A DNA stretch of 64,000 nucleotides. It comes from Chitinophaga jiangningensis (GTDB lineage Bacteria; Bacteroidota; Bacteroidia; Chitinophagales; Chitinophagaceae). The stretch lies in contig NZ_FRBL01000010.1 in the NCBI RefSeq assembly GCF_900142605.1, forward strand, positions 1 through 64,000, read 5' to 3'. Positions 26,349-34,170 of this stretch are shown here, piece by piece. Both the position numbers and the translations under genes were made by a program. The notes beneath the pieces are model-generated. The model did not search any database. It saw only the letters and a program-made list of their open reading frames with translations, and was not told where the DNA came from. Within the stretch, counting starts at the first letter, position 1. The number at the start of each line of letters is the position of its first letter.

Positions 26349-28253
26349 TTGAAGTATATAGCTACCTGTCTGCTGCTGTGTGGGCTGGCATCGCCCGCCC
26401 TGGCAGCAGACCCCTATTACCCGGCTTCTGCTATCCCGGAAGCACTGAAAAAAAATGCACATAGTGTAGTGCGGTTGGATGAAACTTCCTATCGCTATGT
26501 GAGCCCGAAAGAAGTGCGTTACGTGCACCACCAGGTGGTGACAATCCTGGATGCAGAAGCGGATCACCGCAGCGACCTTACCTTTCATTACAGCTCCCTG
26601 ATGGAGTTACGCAGCGCATCTGCCGCTTATTATGATGCCGCCGGAAAACTGGTGAAAAAAGTGCGCCAGAGCGATATGATGGACCTGCCTGCAGGTGGCG
26701 ATGTAAGCCTCATTTCAGATACCCGTGGTAAAAGATATTCGTTTACCGGTGTGGGTTATCCTTATACCATCGAATTTGAAGAAGAATACAAGTATAACAG
26801 TGCTATTTACCTCAGCAGATGGGGGCCCCTCAGCTGGTTCGACGAACCGGTTGAAAAAGCAGTATGCAATGTGATTATGCCAGCCGGCGCTGACTTACGT
26901 TACCGCATGCTGCAGTCAGACGTAAAGCCTGCTGTGGAAGAGGTGAAGGAGGGTAAGAGCTATACCTGGACTTTATCCAACCTTTCACCCATGCGCCGGG
27001 AAACCAGGGCAATTGGCATGCACGAACGCTATCCATTATTGCTGATGGCACCTCCGGAAGCTAAATACGGCGAGGTGCAAGGGAAATTCACCACCTGGCA
27101 GGAATTAGGCAACTTCTTTTATGCCCTTAATAAAGGGAGAGATGTACTGCCGGAAGCGCTGAAAGCAAAAGTCCATGCTATTGCGGATCCACTGAAAACG
27201 CAGGAGGAAAAAGTGTCCGCGTTGTATAAATATCTACAGCAAAACTATCGTTATATCAGTATCTCCCTGGGAGTAGGAGGGATGCAGACCATCGATGCGA
27301 TCACCACTGCCAGAACCAGTTATGGCGATTGTAAAGGCCTCTCTAACCTCATGTGTGCCATGCTTGGTGAAGTGGGTATCAGGGCGCACTCCGTACTGGT
27401 AAACGCCGATGAAGTGCCTATGCACATTCCGGAAGATTTTGCCACCACCTGGTTCAATCACGTGATCGCCATGGTACCTAACGGTAAAGATACTACGTGG
27501 CTGGAATGCACCAGCAACCTCAATCCGCCTGGTTACCTCGGCAGCTTCACTGCCGACCGTGCAGTGCTCCTTTTGGATGAAACCAACAGTAAACTGATAC
27601 ACACGCCGGTTTATACGCAGCAGGATAATAAAAGGTTCAGTACCACCAATGCCACCATGGATGATGCAGGTAATTTGAAGGTGGTATCTACCGTAAATAC
27701 CACAGGCATATTGCAGGATGATCTTCTTCAGATGGTACACCTGCTGAGTAAGGAAAAACAAAAGGAATACCTCCGTAAAACCATGGAGATTTCCAGTTTC
27801 GACATTACCGGCTATACTACAGCAGTACACGCCAACCGCCTGCCGGATATCACAGAAACGATCGAATTAACCGCTAATAACTACGCTTCCCTCACCGGTA
27901 AGCGCATGTTCCTGAAGCCCAATATTACCAACCGGATGGGGCGTAAGATTGCGACTGATACGGCCAGAACATCCCCGGTGGATATCCCTTACGGAGAGCA
28001 ATATGCCGACACCGTAAATATCACCATCCCTGCCGGTTATAAAATTGAGTCGCTCCCGCAACCTGTTTCCCTGCAAACGAAGTTCGGTACTTACGACGCA
28101 GCGGTGAAGATGAACGGTAACACGGTAACGTATATACGAAAATATAACATTCAGTCCGGCCGCTTCCCGGCAGCTGATTTTTCCGCTTATGCCAGCTTTA
28201 TCAACAGCGTGTACAAAGCAGAAAGAAACACCATGGTACTGGTGAAGGAATAG
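26349..28253 (+). CDS. DUF3857/transglutaminase-like exported protein, catalytic residues intact
   Basis: A 634-residue paralogue of the preceding gene. The start is TTG: only from there does the signal peptide MKYIATCLLLCGLASPALA appear, and the next in-frame ATG is far inside the protein. DUF3857 covers about residues 40-220 (RYVHHQVVTILDAEADH, YTIEFEEEYKYNSAIYLSRW). The transglutaminase core has Cys328 in SYGDCKGLSNLM and His371 in FNHVIAMV, followed by WLECTS where the third residue is expected. A beta-rich C-terminal domain follows. It is probably periplasmic or surface exposed. The 2-nt spacing suggests translational coupling. A bidirectional terminator follows. Confidence 0.85.
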   Translation: MKYIATCLLLCGLASPALAADPYYPASAIPEALKKNAHSVVRLDETSYRYVSPKEVRYVHHQVVTILDAEADHRSDLTFHYSSLMELRSASAAYYDAAGKLVKKVRQSDMMDLPAGGDVSLISDTRGKRYSFTGVGYPYTIEFEEEYKYNSAIYLSRWGPLSWFDEPVEKAVCNVIMPAGADLRYRMLQSDVKPAVEEVKEGKSYTWTLSNLSPMRRETRAIGMHERYPLLLMAPPEAKYGEVQGKFTTWQELGNFFYALNKGRDVLPEALKAKVHAIADPLKTQEEKVSALYKYLQQNYRYISISLGVGGMQTIDAITTARTSYGDCKGLSNLMCAMLGEVGIRAHSVLVNADEVPMHIPEDFATTWFNHVIAMVPNGKDTTWLECTSNLNPPGYLGSFTADRAVLLLDETNSKLIHTPVYTQQDNKRFSTTNATMDDAGNLKVVSTVNTTGILQDDLLQMVHLLSKEKQKEYLRKTMEISSFDITGYTTAVHANRLPDITETIELTANNYASLTGKRMFLKPNITNRMGRKIATDTARTSPVDIPYGEQYADTVNITIPAGYKIESLPQPVSLQTKFGTYDAAVKMNGNTVTYIRKYNIQSGRFPAADFSAYASFINSVYKAERNTMVLVKE

Positions 28254-28270
28254 CATATTCACAAATAGGA

Positions 28271-28306
28271 AAGGCGCCACAGAACCCAATCTGTGGCGCC
28301 TTTTTA
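28271..28306. terminator. Bidirectional intrinsic terminator
   Basis: AAGGCGCCACAGA and TCTGTGGCGCCTT form a perfect 13-bp stem around ACCCAA, followed by TTTTT on the plus strand and preceded by A-rich sequence. It separates two convergent genes and can serve both. Confidence 0.85.
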
Positions 28307-28324
28307 TTGATTACTACAGCGTGA

Positions 28325-29602
28325 TTATTTTTCGCGTACGCTTACACTGATATGTCTGTCTTTTTTCCTTTCTTCATCAGGTGCATCGGCGGCTGCTTTT
28401 GCAAACTCGGCACCATAGCCTTCGGCGCCCAGCAGCTGTGCTGCATCTGCATTAAGGGCTTTCAGTCCGTTTACTACAGCATCCGCTCTGTCCTGCGACA
28501 GCTTTTTATTAATAGCAGCATCACCGGTTTTATCCGTATAGCCACCAACTTTAATTTTTGTTTTAGGGAACGCCTTCAGGATCGCGGCCAGGTTACTGAG
28601 CTGTACTTTACTCTCTTCCGTAATCTCCGCACTACCTGTTTTGAAATTGAGGTTGTCGAAATCAAACCAAACATCCTTACCGGCAGCTTTGCTGTCGTCT
28701 TTCAGGAAGTTGACCAGCTGGTCTTCAATACCACCTTTATAGGCATTGAGCACCGTACCATCCGGCAGGCTCACCTGTATGCTTTCACGGGTCACCTCTG
28801 TGGTGGCCGGTACCGGCGCTACGGCTGAATCTGCCAGCTGACTGGTAGTAATACTATCGGTAACCACGTCATTGTTTTTGTTACCTCCACAGCCTTTCAT
28901 CAAGTACCACAGCAAAATAATGGCTACCAGTATCAGGAGTAATGACCATATCCACTTACCATTGCCCGCTTGTTTTACTGTGTTTACGGTAGATGTTGCC
29001 GCTCCGCCAACTGCGTTGCCAAAGCTACCGGCCAGGCCACTCAGTTTGGAACCAATGGCGGATAAACTACCTAAACCTAATATGCCAGCCAGATTCACTC
29101 CTCCGGGCACCGCATTTAAAATCTTATCTTTCTGCGAATTTAAAAAGGCCGCAAACCCGCCTGCATTCAGGTTGTTCTGGATCGCATACTGTCCCACCGT
29201 ACCCAGCGTTGCCGGTGCAGCGGATTGCAGCAGGGTAGTAGCTGATGATTCTTTAATGCCGGCATATCCGGCCAGGGTGGTCGCAATCGCCCCCACCTTG
29301 TCGCCAAACAGGCTTCTGAGTAAATCAGTACCCTTGCTCAGCAAAGTGCCGGCACCGCCCTGTAAGGCGCTGCCCAGCGCCGCCGGCGATGCATCTGAAG
29401 CCGCCCCCTTTACTAAATTTAATAAGCCACCCACATCTCCGGTGCTCTCTGTTTTGTGTAACAAACCAGTTAACACTGTCGGAATAATGGCCGACAACGC
29501 TTGCTGAATACCTCCCTCACTCTCGCCTAACTGCGCGGACGCCTGGCTGATAACGTTGCCGTTAAAAAGATTTTTTGCACTCTCTAATAAGTCGAATGAC
29601 AT
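28325..29602 (-). CDS. DUF937-OmpA fusion envelope protein
   Basis: A 425-residue protein. The N-terminal 190 residues are a DUF937-type repeat (LFNGNVISQASAQLGESEGG, QQALSAIIPTVLTGLLHK, AATLGTVGQYAIQNNL with Gly-rich helices). A membrane helix near 219-240 (WIWSLLLILVAIILLWYLMKG) leads to an OmpA-like C-terminal domain (VWFDFDNLNFKTGSAEI, KIKVGGYTDKTGDAAINKKL, QDRADAVVNGL, KKDRHISVSV) that should bind peptidoglycan. DUF937 therefore lies in the cytoplasm and OmpA in the periplasm, an inner-membrane anchor for the wall. Probably monocistronic. Confidence 0.85.
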   Translation of the reverse strand: MSFDLLESAKNLFNGNVISQASAQLGESEGGIQQALSAIIPTVLTGLLHKTESTGDVGGLLNLVKGAASDASPAALGSALQGGAGTLLSKGTDLLRSLFGDKVGAIATTLAGYAGIKESSATTLLQSAAPATLGTVGQYAIQNNLNAGGFAAFLNSQKDKILNAVPGGVNLAGILGLGSLSAIGSKLSGLAGSFGNAVGGAATSTVNTVKQAGNGKWIWSLLLILVAIILLWYLMKGCGGNKNNDVVTDSITTSQLADSAVAPVPATTEVTRESIQVSLPDGTVLNAYKGGIEDQLVNFLKDDSKAAGKDVWFDFDNLNFKTGSAEITEESKVQLSNLAAILKAFPKTKIKVGGYTDKTGDAAINKKLSQDRADAVVNGLKALNADAAQLLGAEGYGAEFAKAAADAPDEERKKDRHISVSVREK

Positions 29603-29729
29603 AATTTTAAGGGTTTTAAGATGAAAAAATCGTTACGTGCGGAATAGTTCTCTTGCGCTGTAAAAAGCAATAGTAGCTAGTCAATAACAATGCTCGTTAC
29701 CGCCTTGTTCACATTTTTTTAAGAAATCG

Positions 29730-29761
29730 TTTGGCTTCCTCTCCGTTTTTTCGTATCTTCG
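29730..29761 (+). promoter_or_regulatory. Promoter of the porin-betaine transporter operon
   Basis: TTTG (29730-29733), a 20-nt spacer, then TATCTTCG (29754-29761), a common variant of TAnnTTTG. The spacing is canonical for Bacteroidota. The predicted start, at about 29766, leaves a leader of roughly 195 nt. Confidence 0.65.
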
Positions 29762-29781
29762 CAAAGCTTTGACGCAATTTC

Positions 29782-29923
29782 GACTGTTTAATGTGCCTTC
29801 CGAGCACGCTCATTACGATAGAACAGTCAATATTTATTGGTATTGATCACTTCGGGCCACATCGCGCCCGGTTTCATTTCCGACTAACTGTTAACATGCA
29901 GTTCCTGCATATAGGATTCCTAT
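29782..29923 (+). promoter_or_regulatory. Structured 5' leader with consecutive hairpins
   Basis: Right after the promoter, GACTGTT (29782-29788) pairs with AACAGTC (29822-29828). Nested inside are TAATG/CATTA (29789-29793 with 29811-29815) and GTGC/GCAC (29793-29796 with 29804-29807). Downstream come CGGGC/GCCCG (29853-29870), ATGCAG/CTGCAT (29896-29910) and ATAGG/CCTAT (29911-29923). Five stems in 140 nt ahead of a solute-uptake operon suggest a cis-acting RNA. No known riboswitch is recognised. Confidence 0.5.
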
Positions 29924-29958
29924 GTCGCAGAGGAAACGATCAGCATAAAACACATTAG
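29791..29958 (+). CDS. 55-codon upstream ORF in the transporter leader
   Basis: An ATG about 25 nt after the predicted transcription start opens a frame of 55 codons beginning MCLPSTLITIEQSIFIGIDH and ending CRRGNDQHKTH. Its TAG lies 4 nt before the ATG of the porin gene. It runs through all the leader hairpins, so ribosome movement along it would remodel the RNA. The peptide is rich in His, Phe and Arg and has no signal or membrane helix. It may be a leader peptide or a chance frame; an open frame of this length is not rare by chance, and conservation would decide. Confidence 0.4.
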   Translation: MCLPSTLITIEQSIFIGIDHFGPHRARFHFRLTVNMQFLHIGFLCRRGNDQHKTH

Positions 29959-29962
29959 AACT

Positions 29963-31171
29963 ATGACTGCTATGATTGTGCGATCATCAGTGGCAAGGGT
30001 AACCTATGTCATTCAATCAGCAATTTCCGGCCTCGTCTCTAATGGATTTAAAGTTATCTGCTGCTTTGCATTGCTTTGTCCGTTAGTTGCTAACGGTCAG
30101 GATAGTACGAAAACAAAACAAAAACCGAAACTCCACATCGGAGGTGCGTTGCGGTTTAATTACAATAACTCCTCCTGGAAAAAAGAACAGGTAAAGCGTG
30201 GGGGCGACTTCGGATACGACGTATTCCGCATCAACGCGGATGCCTCCTGGAAAAATTTATCATTGCATGCGGAATACCGCTTCTATTCAAAAGATTTTGG
30301 TGGTGCCATGCTCAAAGAAGGTTATGTTACCTGGCATTTCAACGATAGCACGCGTATCGATATCGGCCTTACCCAGGTACCATTCGGGAACCTGCCCTAC
30401 AATTCACACAGCTGGTTTTTCAATCTCCCCTATTATGTTGGAAAAGAAGACGACTATGATATGGGAATCAAATTTGAACGCACCAGCAACCGATGGAAAT
30501 ACCAACTGGCTTTCTTCAAAAATGCAGAAGAACTGAATTTTGGAGATGATACGCCCACTGATCCGGGCCGCTACTCCTACGATGTTGCCGGCAGAAATAA
30601 AGAGGTAAACCAGGGTAACGCCAGGGCCGAATATTTCCTGAATGCCAACAATAGTATCGGCGCTTCTGTTATGGCTGGTGGACTCTATAACATCCCTACC
30701 CGTGAAATGGGTAGTCACTACGCAGCCGCCATCCATGCCAATCTTAACTTTCGTAAGTGGAACCTGAAGCTGCAATCGATGTATTATCAATACAATGTAG
30801 CAGATTCAGCCCAATACAAAGATGCAATTGATATGGCCGCCTACGGCGCCAGCTACCAGGTTGCTGCTAATGCATTTATCCATACCGCCTCCGTGTCGTA
30901 CACACATCCGGTAAAATGGGGGCCGATAAGTGCACTGACATTTTATAACGACTACTCCTATATGGATAAACAAGTGGCAGGATTTCAGGATTCACAGATG
31001 AATGTACTGGGATGTATGATCACCGCAGGTCCTGTAGTTACTTATATCGACTGGGCAGCAGGAAAAAATCATTCCTGGCTGGGACCCGTCTGGAACGAAG
31101 CTTTTGCCGCCGGTACCCCCGGCGAAAAATGGCATAGCCGCTTTAATATCAATATCGGGTATTACTTCTAA
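29963..31171 (+). CDS. Outer-membrane porin of the OprP/O-like kind, operon with betaine transporter
   Basis: A 402-residue outer-membrane beta-barrel. A long N-terminus precedes the hydrophobic segment (FKVICCFALLCPLVANGQ), so the true start may be downstream of the first ATG, but no in-frame ATG lies between. The body shows alternating strands rich in aromatic residues (LHIGGALRFNYNNSSW, LHAEYRFYSKDFGG, RIDIGLTQVPFGNLPY, NINIGYYF), and the start and PFGNLPY motif resemble phosphate-selective-porin-like channels. It ends in Phe as barrels do. It lies 11 nt before the ATPase gene of a glycine betaine/proline-type importer, so it probably provides the outer-membrane route for the same solute; this is inference. 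Confidence 0.75.
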   Translation: MTAMIVRSSVARVTYVIQSAISGLVSNGFKVICCFALLCPLVANGQDSTKTKQKPKLHIGGALRFNYNNSSWKKEQVKRGGDFGYDVFRINADASWKNLSLHAEYRFYSKDFGGAMLKEGYVTWHFNDSTRIDIGLTQVPFGNLPYNSHSWFFNLPYYVGKEDDYDMGIKFERTSNRWKYQLAFFKNAEELNFGDDTPTDPGRYSYDVAGRNKEVNQGNARAEYFLNANNSIGASVMAGGLYNIPTREMGSHYAAAIHANLNFRKWNLKLQSMYYQYNVADSAQYKDAIDMAAYGASYQVAANAFIHTASVSYTHPVKWGPISALTFYNDYSYMDKQVAGFQDSQMNVLGCMITAGPVVTYIDWAAGKNHSWLGPVWNEAFAAGTPGEKWHSRFNINIGYYF

Positions 31172-31182
31172 ATCAACTAACG

Positions 31183-32379
31183 ATGACACCTAAACTTAAA
31201 ATAGAAAATCTTACACTGATCTTTGGTCGCGATAAGGAAACCGCCCTGCGCATGCTTAAGGAAGGCAAAAGCAAAGCGGATATCCTCGCCGCTACGGGTT
31301 GCACCGTAGGTGTAAAGGAAGCCTCCTTCGATATTCAGAAAGGAGAGTTTTTTGTGATCATGGGCCTTTCCGGTAGCGGAAAGTCCAGTTTGTTGCGCTG
31401 CCTCAACCGGTTAATTGAACCTACTGCAGGTAATATCTTCATCAACGAAACCAATATTACCCAGCTCAATGACAAACAGCTGCAGGAAATACGCCGCAAG
31501 GAAATCAGCATGGTGTTCCAACAGTTCGGACTCCTGCCACACCGCAGCGTCCTTGAAAATGTAGGATTCGGCCTGGAGCTGCAAGGCATGCCGGCAGCTG
31601 AAAGGAATCAGAAGTCGGCCGCCGTAATCGAAATGGTTGGCCTAAAAGGCTATGAACAACAATTGCCTTCCAACCTCTCCGGAGGTATGCAGCAGCGCGT
31701 AGGCCTGGCCCGCGCACTGGCAAACGATCCGGAAGTACTGCTGATGGACGAGGCCTTTTCCGCCCTCGATCCGCTCATCCGCACCCAAATGCAGGATGAA
31801 CTGCTCGACCTGCAGGAAAAAATGCATAAAACAATCGTCTTCATTACACACGATCTGGATGAGGCCATCCGCCTGGGCGACCGCATCGCCATCATGAAAG
31901 ACGGGGAAGTGATACAGGTAGGCACGCCGGAAGAAATCCTCACGGCGCCCGCCACCGATTATGTATCCTCCTTCGTGGAAAAGGTAGACCGCAAAGCCAT
32001 CATTACCGCCTCCTCTCTCATGGATACCAAACCGGTAAGCGCCGTATTCCGTAAAGATGGTCCGGAAGGTAGCCTGCGTAAAATGCGCGCCACCGGCCTG
32101 GATATACTGCCCGCCGTTACAGTCGACAAACATTTCCTCGGATTCGTATACCTCAAAGAAATTCTCGAAGTCAAACGCCGCGGCGAACCTACCATCGAAT
32201 CCGTTATCCACCGCGAAGTGCCGGTAGCCTACCCGGATACCACCGTGGAACAAATGCTGCCGTTTATCGCCGAAACGGATAAACCAGTGGCAGTAGTGAA
32301 TCCTGAAAACAATAAGCTGGTGGGACTCATCTCCCAGACAGCCCTGATTATCGAAACAACCGGTAGTCAGACATTATAA
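31183..32379 (+). CDS. opuAA: Glycine betaine/proline ABC transporter ATP-binding protein
   Basis: A 398-residue ATPase of the OpuAA/ProV family. It starts with the family-specific IFGRDKETALRMLKEGKSKA segment, then Walker A GLSGSGKSS (about residue 60), Q-loop VFQQFGLLPHRSVLENV, signature LSGGMQQRVGLARAL and Walker B VLLMDEAFSALDP. The C-terminal 120 residues are a pair of CBS domains (YVSSFVEKVDRKAIITASSL, then AVVNPENNKLVGLISQTAL), which in OpuA sense ionic strength at the membrane. It drives import of compatible solutes under osmotic stress. It is second in a four-gene operon with porin, permease and binding protein. Confidence 0.95.
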   Translation: MTPKLKIENLTLIFGRDKETALRMLKEGKSKADILAATGCTVGVKEASFDIQKGEFFVIMGLSGSGKSSLLRCLNRLIEPTAGNIFINETNITQLNDKQLQEIRRKEISMVFQQFGLLPHRSVLENVGFGLELQGMPAAERNQKSAAVIEMVGLKGYEQQLPSNLSGGMQQRVGLARALANDPEVLLMDEAFSALDPLIRTQMQDELLDLQEKMHKTIVFITHDLDEAIRLGDRIAIMKDGEVIQVGTPEEILTAPATDYVSSFVEKVDRKAIITASSLMDTKPVSAVFRKDGPEGSLRKMRATGLDILPAVTVDKHFLGFVYLKEILEVKRRGEPTIESVIHREVPVAYPDTTVEQMLPFIAETDKPVAVVNPENNKLVGLISQTALIIETTGSQTL

Positions 32380-32401
32380 CCCTTATGACTAAACGAAGCA
32401 T

Positions 32402-33226
32402 ATGATTAGAATCGGAAAATATATTGAACAATTCATTAACTGGCTTACACACAACTTTGGCCCGCTGTTTCATGCCATCAAACAGATGGTAGAAGTAATG
32501 GTAAATGGAGTGGAAGGCCTGCTGGACATTGTGCCGGCCTATATCTTAATTGTGCTGCTGGCAGTACTGGCCTGGCGCCGGGCCGGATTGTCCATCGGCA
32601 TATTTGCATTGCTGGGGTTAGGACTCATTTATGGAATGGGATACTGGCCGCAAACCATGGAAACACTCGCATTGATCCTTGTATCAGCTTTTATAGCCCT
32701 CCTTATTGGCATACCTTTTGGTATCTGGGCGGCCAGAAACAAACTGGTAGCTAAAATAATGCGGCCCGTACTGGACCTGATGCAAACCATGCCGGCCTTC
32801 GTATACCTTATACCAGCAGTGTTGTTTTTCGGACTGGGTAAAGTACCGGGCGTTTTTGCGACCATCATTTTTGCTATGCCGCCTGCGGTGCGACTCACCA
32901 CGCTCGGCTTACAGGGCGTGCCGAAAGATATTGTGGAAGCAACCCGCTCATTTGGTGCCACCCGCGCGCAGCTGCTGTTTAAAGTAGAACTGCCGCTGGC
33001 ATTACCTACCATACTGGCTGGCGTAAATCAGACCATTATGATGGCCCTATCCATGGTAGTGATATCTGCCATGATCGCCGCCGGAGGCCTGGGTGAAATC
33101 GTGCTGAAAGGGATTACGCAACTGAGAATCGGGATCGGCTTTGAAGGTGGAATCGCAGTGGTGATCCTCGCCATTATACTGGATCGTATTACACAGTCCT
33201 TCGGGAAAAAGAAAGCCGGGAAATAA
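32402..33226 (+). CDS. opuAB: Glycine betaine/proline ABC transporter permease
   Basis: A 274-residue inner-membrane permease of the ProW/OpuAB family with six or more membrane helices. It shows the expected start NWLTHNFGPLFHAIKQMVE, AWRRAGLSIGIFALLGLGLIYGMGYW, LIGIPFGIWAARN, and the EAA-type loop VEATRSFGATRAQLLFKVELPLALPTI split over residues 180-206, followed by GVNQTIMMALSMVVISAMI. It forms the channel energised by the preceding ATPase. Gaps of 22 and 12 nt link it to its neighbours. Confidence 0.95.
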   Translation: MIRIGKYIEQFINWLTHNFGPLFHAIKQMVEVMVNGVEGLLDIVPAYILIVLLAVLAWRRAGLSIGIFALLGLGLIYGMGYWPQTMETLALILVSAFIALLIGIPFGIWAARNKLVAKIMRPVLDLMQTMPAFVYLIPAVLFFGLGKVPGVFATIIFAMPPAVRLTTLGLQGVPKDIVEATRSFGATRAQLLFKVELPLALPTILAGVNQTIMMALSMVVISAMIAAGGLGEIVLKGITQLRIGIGFEGGIAVVILAIILDRITQSFGKKKAGK

Positions 33227-33238
33227 AAAATAGAGATC

Positions 33239-34087
33239 ATGAACAAAAGAACCATATTAACTGCTTTTTTCGCGCTGCTGATACTAGGTTTTACGGCCTG
33301 TCAGCAGAGCGATTCCAATACCAAAAAAATTACCATCGCCTACGTAAACTGGTCCGAAGGGCAGGCTATGACTTATCTGGCTAAAAACCTGCTGGAGAAA
33401 AAAGGGTATAAGGTAACGCTGAAGAATGCAGATGTGGCCCCCGTTTTTGCAGCCGTAGCCAGCGGCGATGCGGATATTTTCATGGATGCCTGGATGCCGG
33501 TTACGCACAAAGCCTATATGAGCAATTTCGGAGAAAAGATTACGGTGCTGAACACCATCTTCGATGGGGCCAGGATCGGTCTGGTGGTGCCCGACTATTC
33601 GGCAGCAAAAACCATTGAAGACCTGCAGCAAATGAAGAGTAAGTTTGGTGGTAAAATAGTAGGCATCGATGCGGGCGCCGGTATTATGAAAAGCGCAGAG
33701 GAAGCCATTATCTCCTATGGACTCGACTACCAGCTCCAAACCTCTTCAGAGGCCGCGATGCTGGCTGTATTGAAAAAGAATATTGACGAAAAGCAGGAGG
33801 TAGTAGTTACCGGCTGGCAGCCGCATTTAATGTTCAGCCAATTCAAACTCCGGTTCCTCGAAGATCCAAAGAAAGCATTTGGAGAACCTGAAAAAATACT
33901 GACTATCGCCAATAACGAATTCACCGTTACAGATACCACCGCCGTCAACTTTTTCAGGAAGTTCAAATTGAATGCGGAACAGCTTTCCTCCCTGATAGCT
34001 GCTATCGCAGACGCTGACTGGCATGAAGAAGAAGGCGTAAAAAACTGGATTTCGAAAAATCAGGCGGTTATAGCCACCTGGGAGTAA
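33239..34087 (+). CDS. opuAC: Glycine betaine/proline ABC transporter substrate-binding lipoprotein
   Basis: A 282-residue lipoprotein (signal MNKRTILTAFFALLILGFTAC, lipobox FTAC) of the OpuAC/ProX family. Trp residues in AYVNWSEGQA, DAWMPVTHK and VTGWQPHLMF stand where the aromatic cage that holds the quaternary ammonium group is expected. The HisGlu-rich end (ADWHEEEGVKNWISKN) is typical. It delivers the solute to the OpuAB permease from the periplasmic face of the inner membrane. Last gene of the operon; a hairpin follows its stop. Whether betaine, proline betaine or choline is bound cannot be told. Confidence 0.93.
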   Translation: MNKRTILTAFFALLILGFTACQQSDSNTKKITIAYVNWSEGQAMTYLAKNLLEKKGYKVTLKNADVAPVFAAVASGDADIFMDAWMPVTHKAYMSNFGEKITVLNTIFDGARIGLVVPDYSAAKTIEDLQQMKSKFGGKIVGIDAGAGIMKSAEEAIISYGLDYQLQTSSEAAMLAVLKKNIDEKQEVVVTGWQPHLMFSQFKLRFLEDPKKAFGEPEKILTIANNEFTVTDTTAVNFFRKFKLNAEQLSSLIAAIADADWHEEEGVKNWISKNQAVIATWE

Positions 34088-34115
34088 TTGCTTTGTAACA
34101 GCTATACCAATACAA

Positions 34116-34143
34116 GAAGAGGAGCCTCACGGGGCTCCTCTTC
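34116..34143 (+). terminator. Hairpin terminating the transporter operon
   Basis: GAAGAGGAGCC and GGCTCCTCTTC form a perfect 11-bp stem around TCACGG, 29 nt past the opuAC stop and ahead of a convergent gene. The T-run is poor, so efficiency is uncertain. Confidence 0.6.
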
Positions 34144-34170
34144 GCATTTATGGGTGATGTAAAGCATGGT

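Noticed and set aside
29766..29962. Known riboswitch (SAM, TPP, cobalamin, glycine) in the transporter leader
   Set aside because: None of the conserved core sequences of these classes is present, although the leader is clearly structured.
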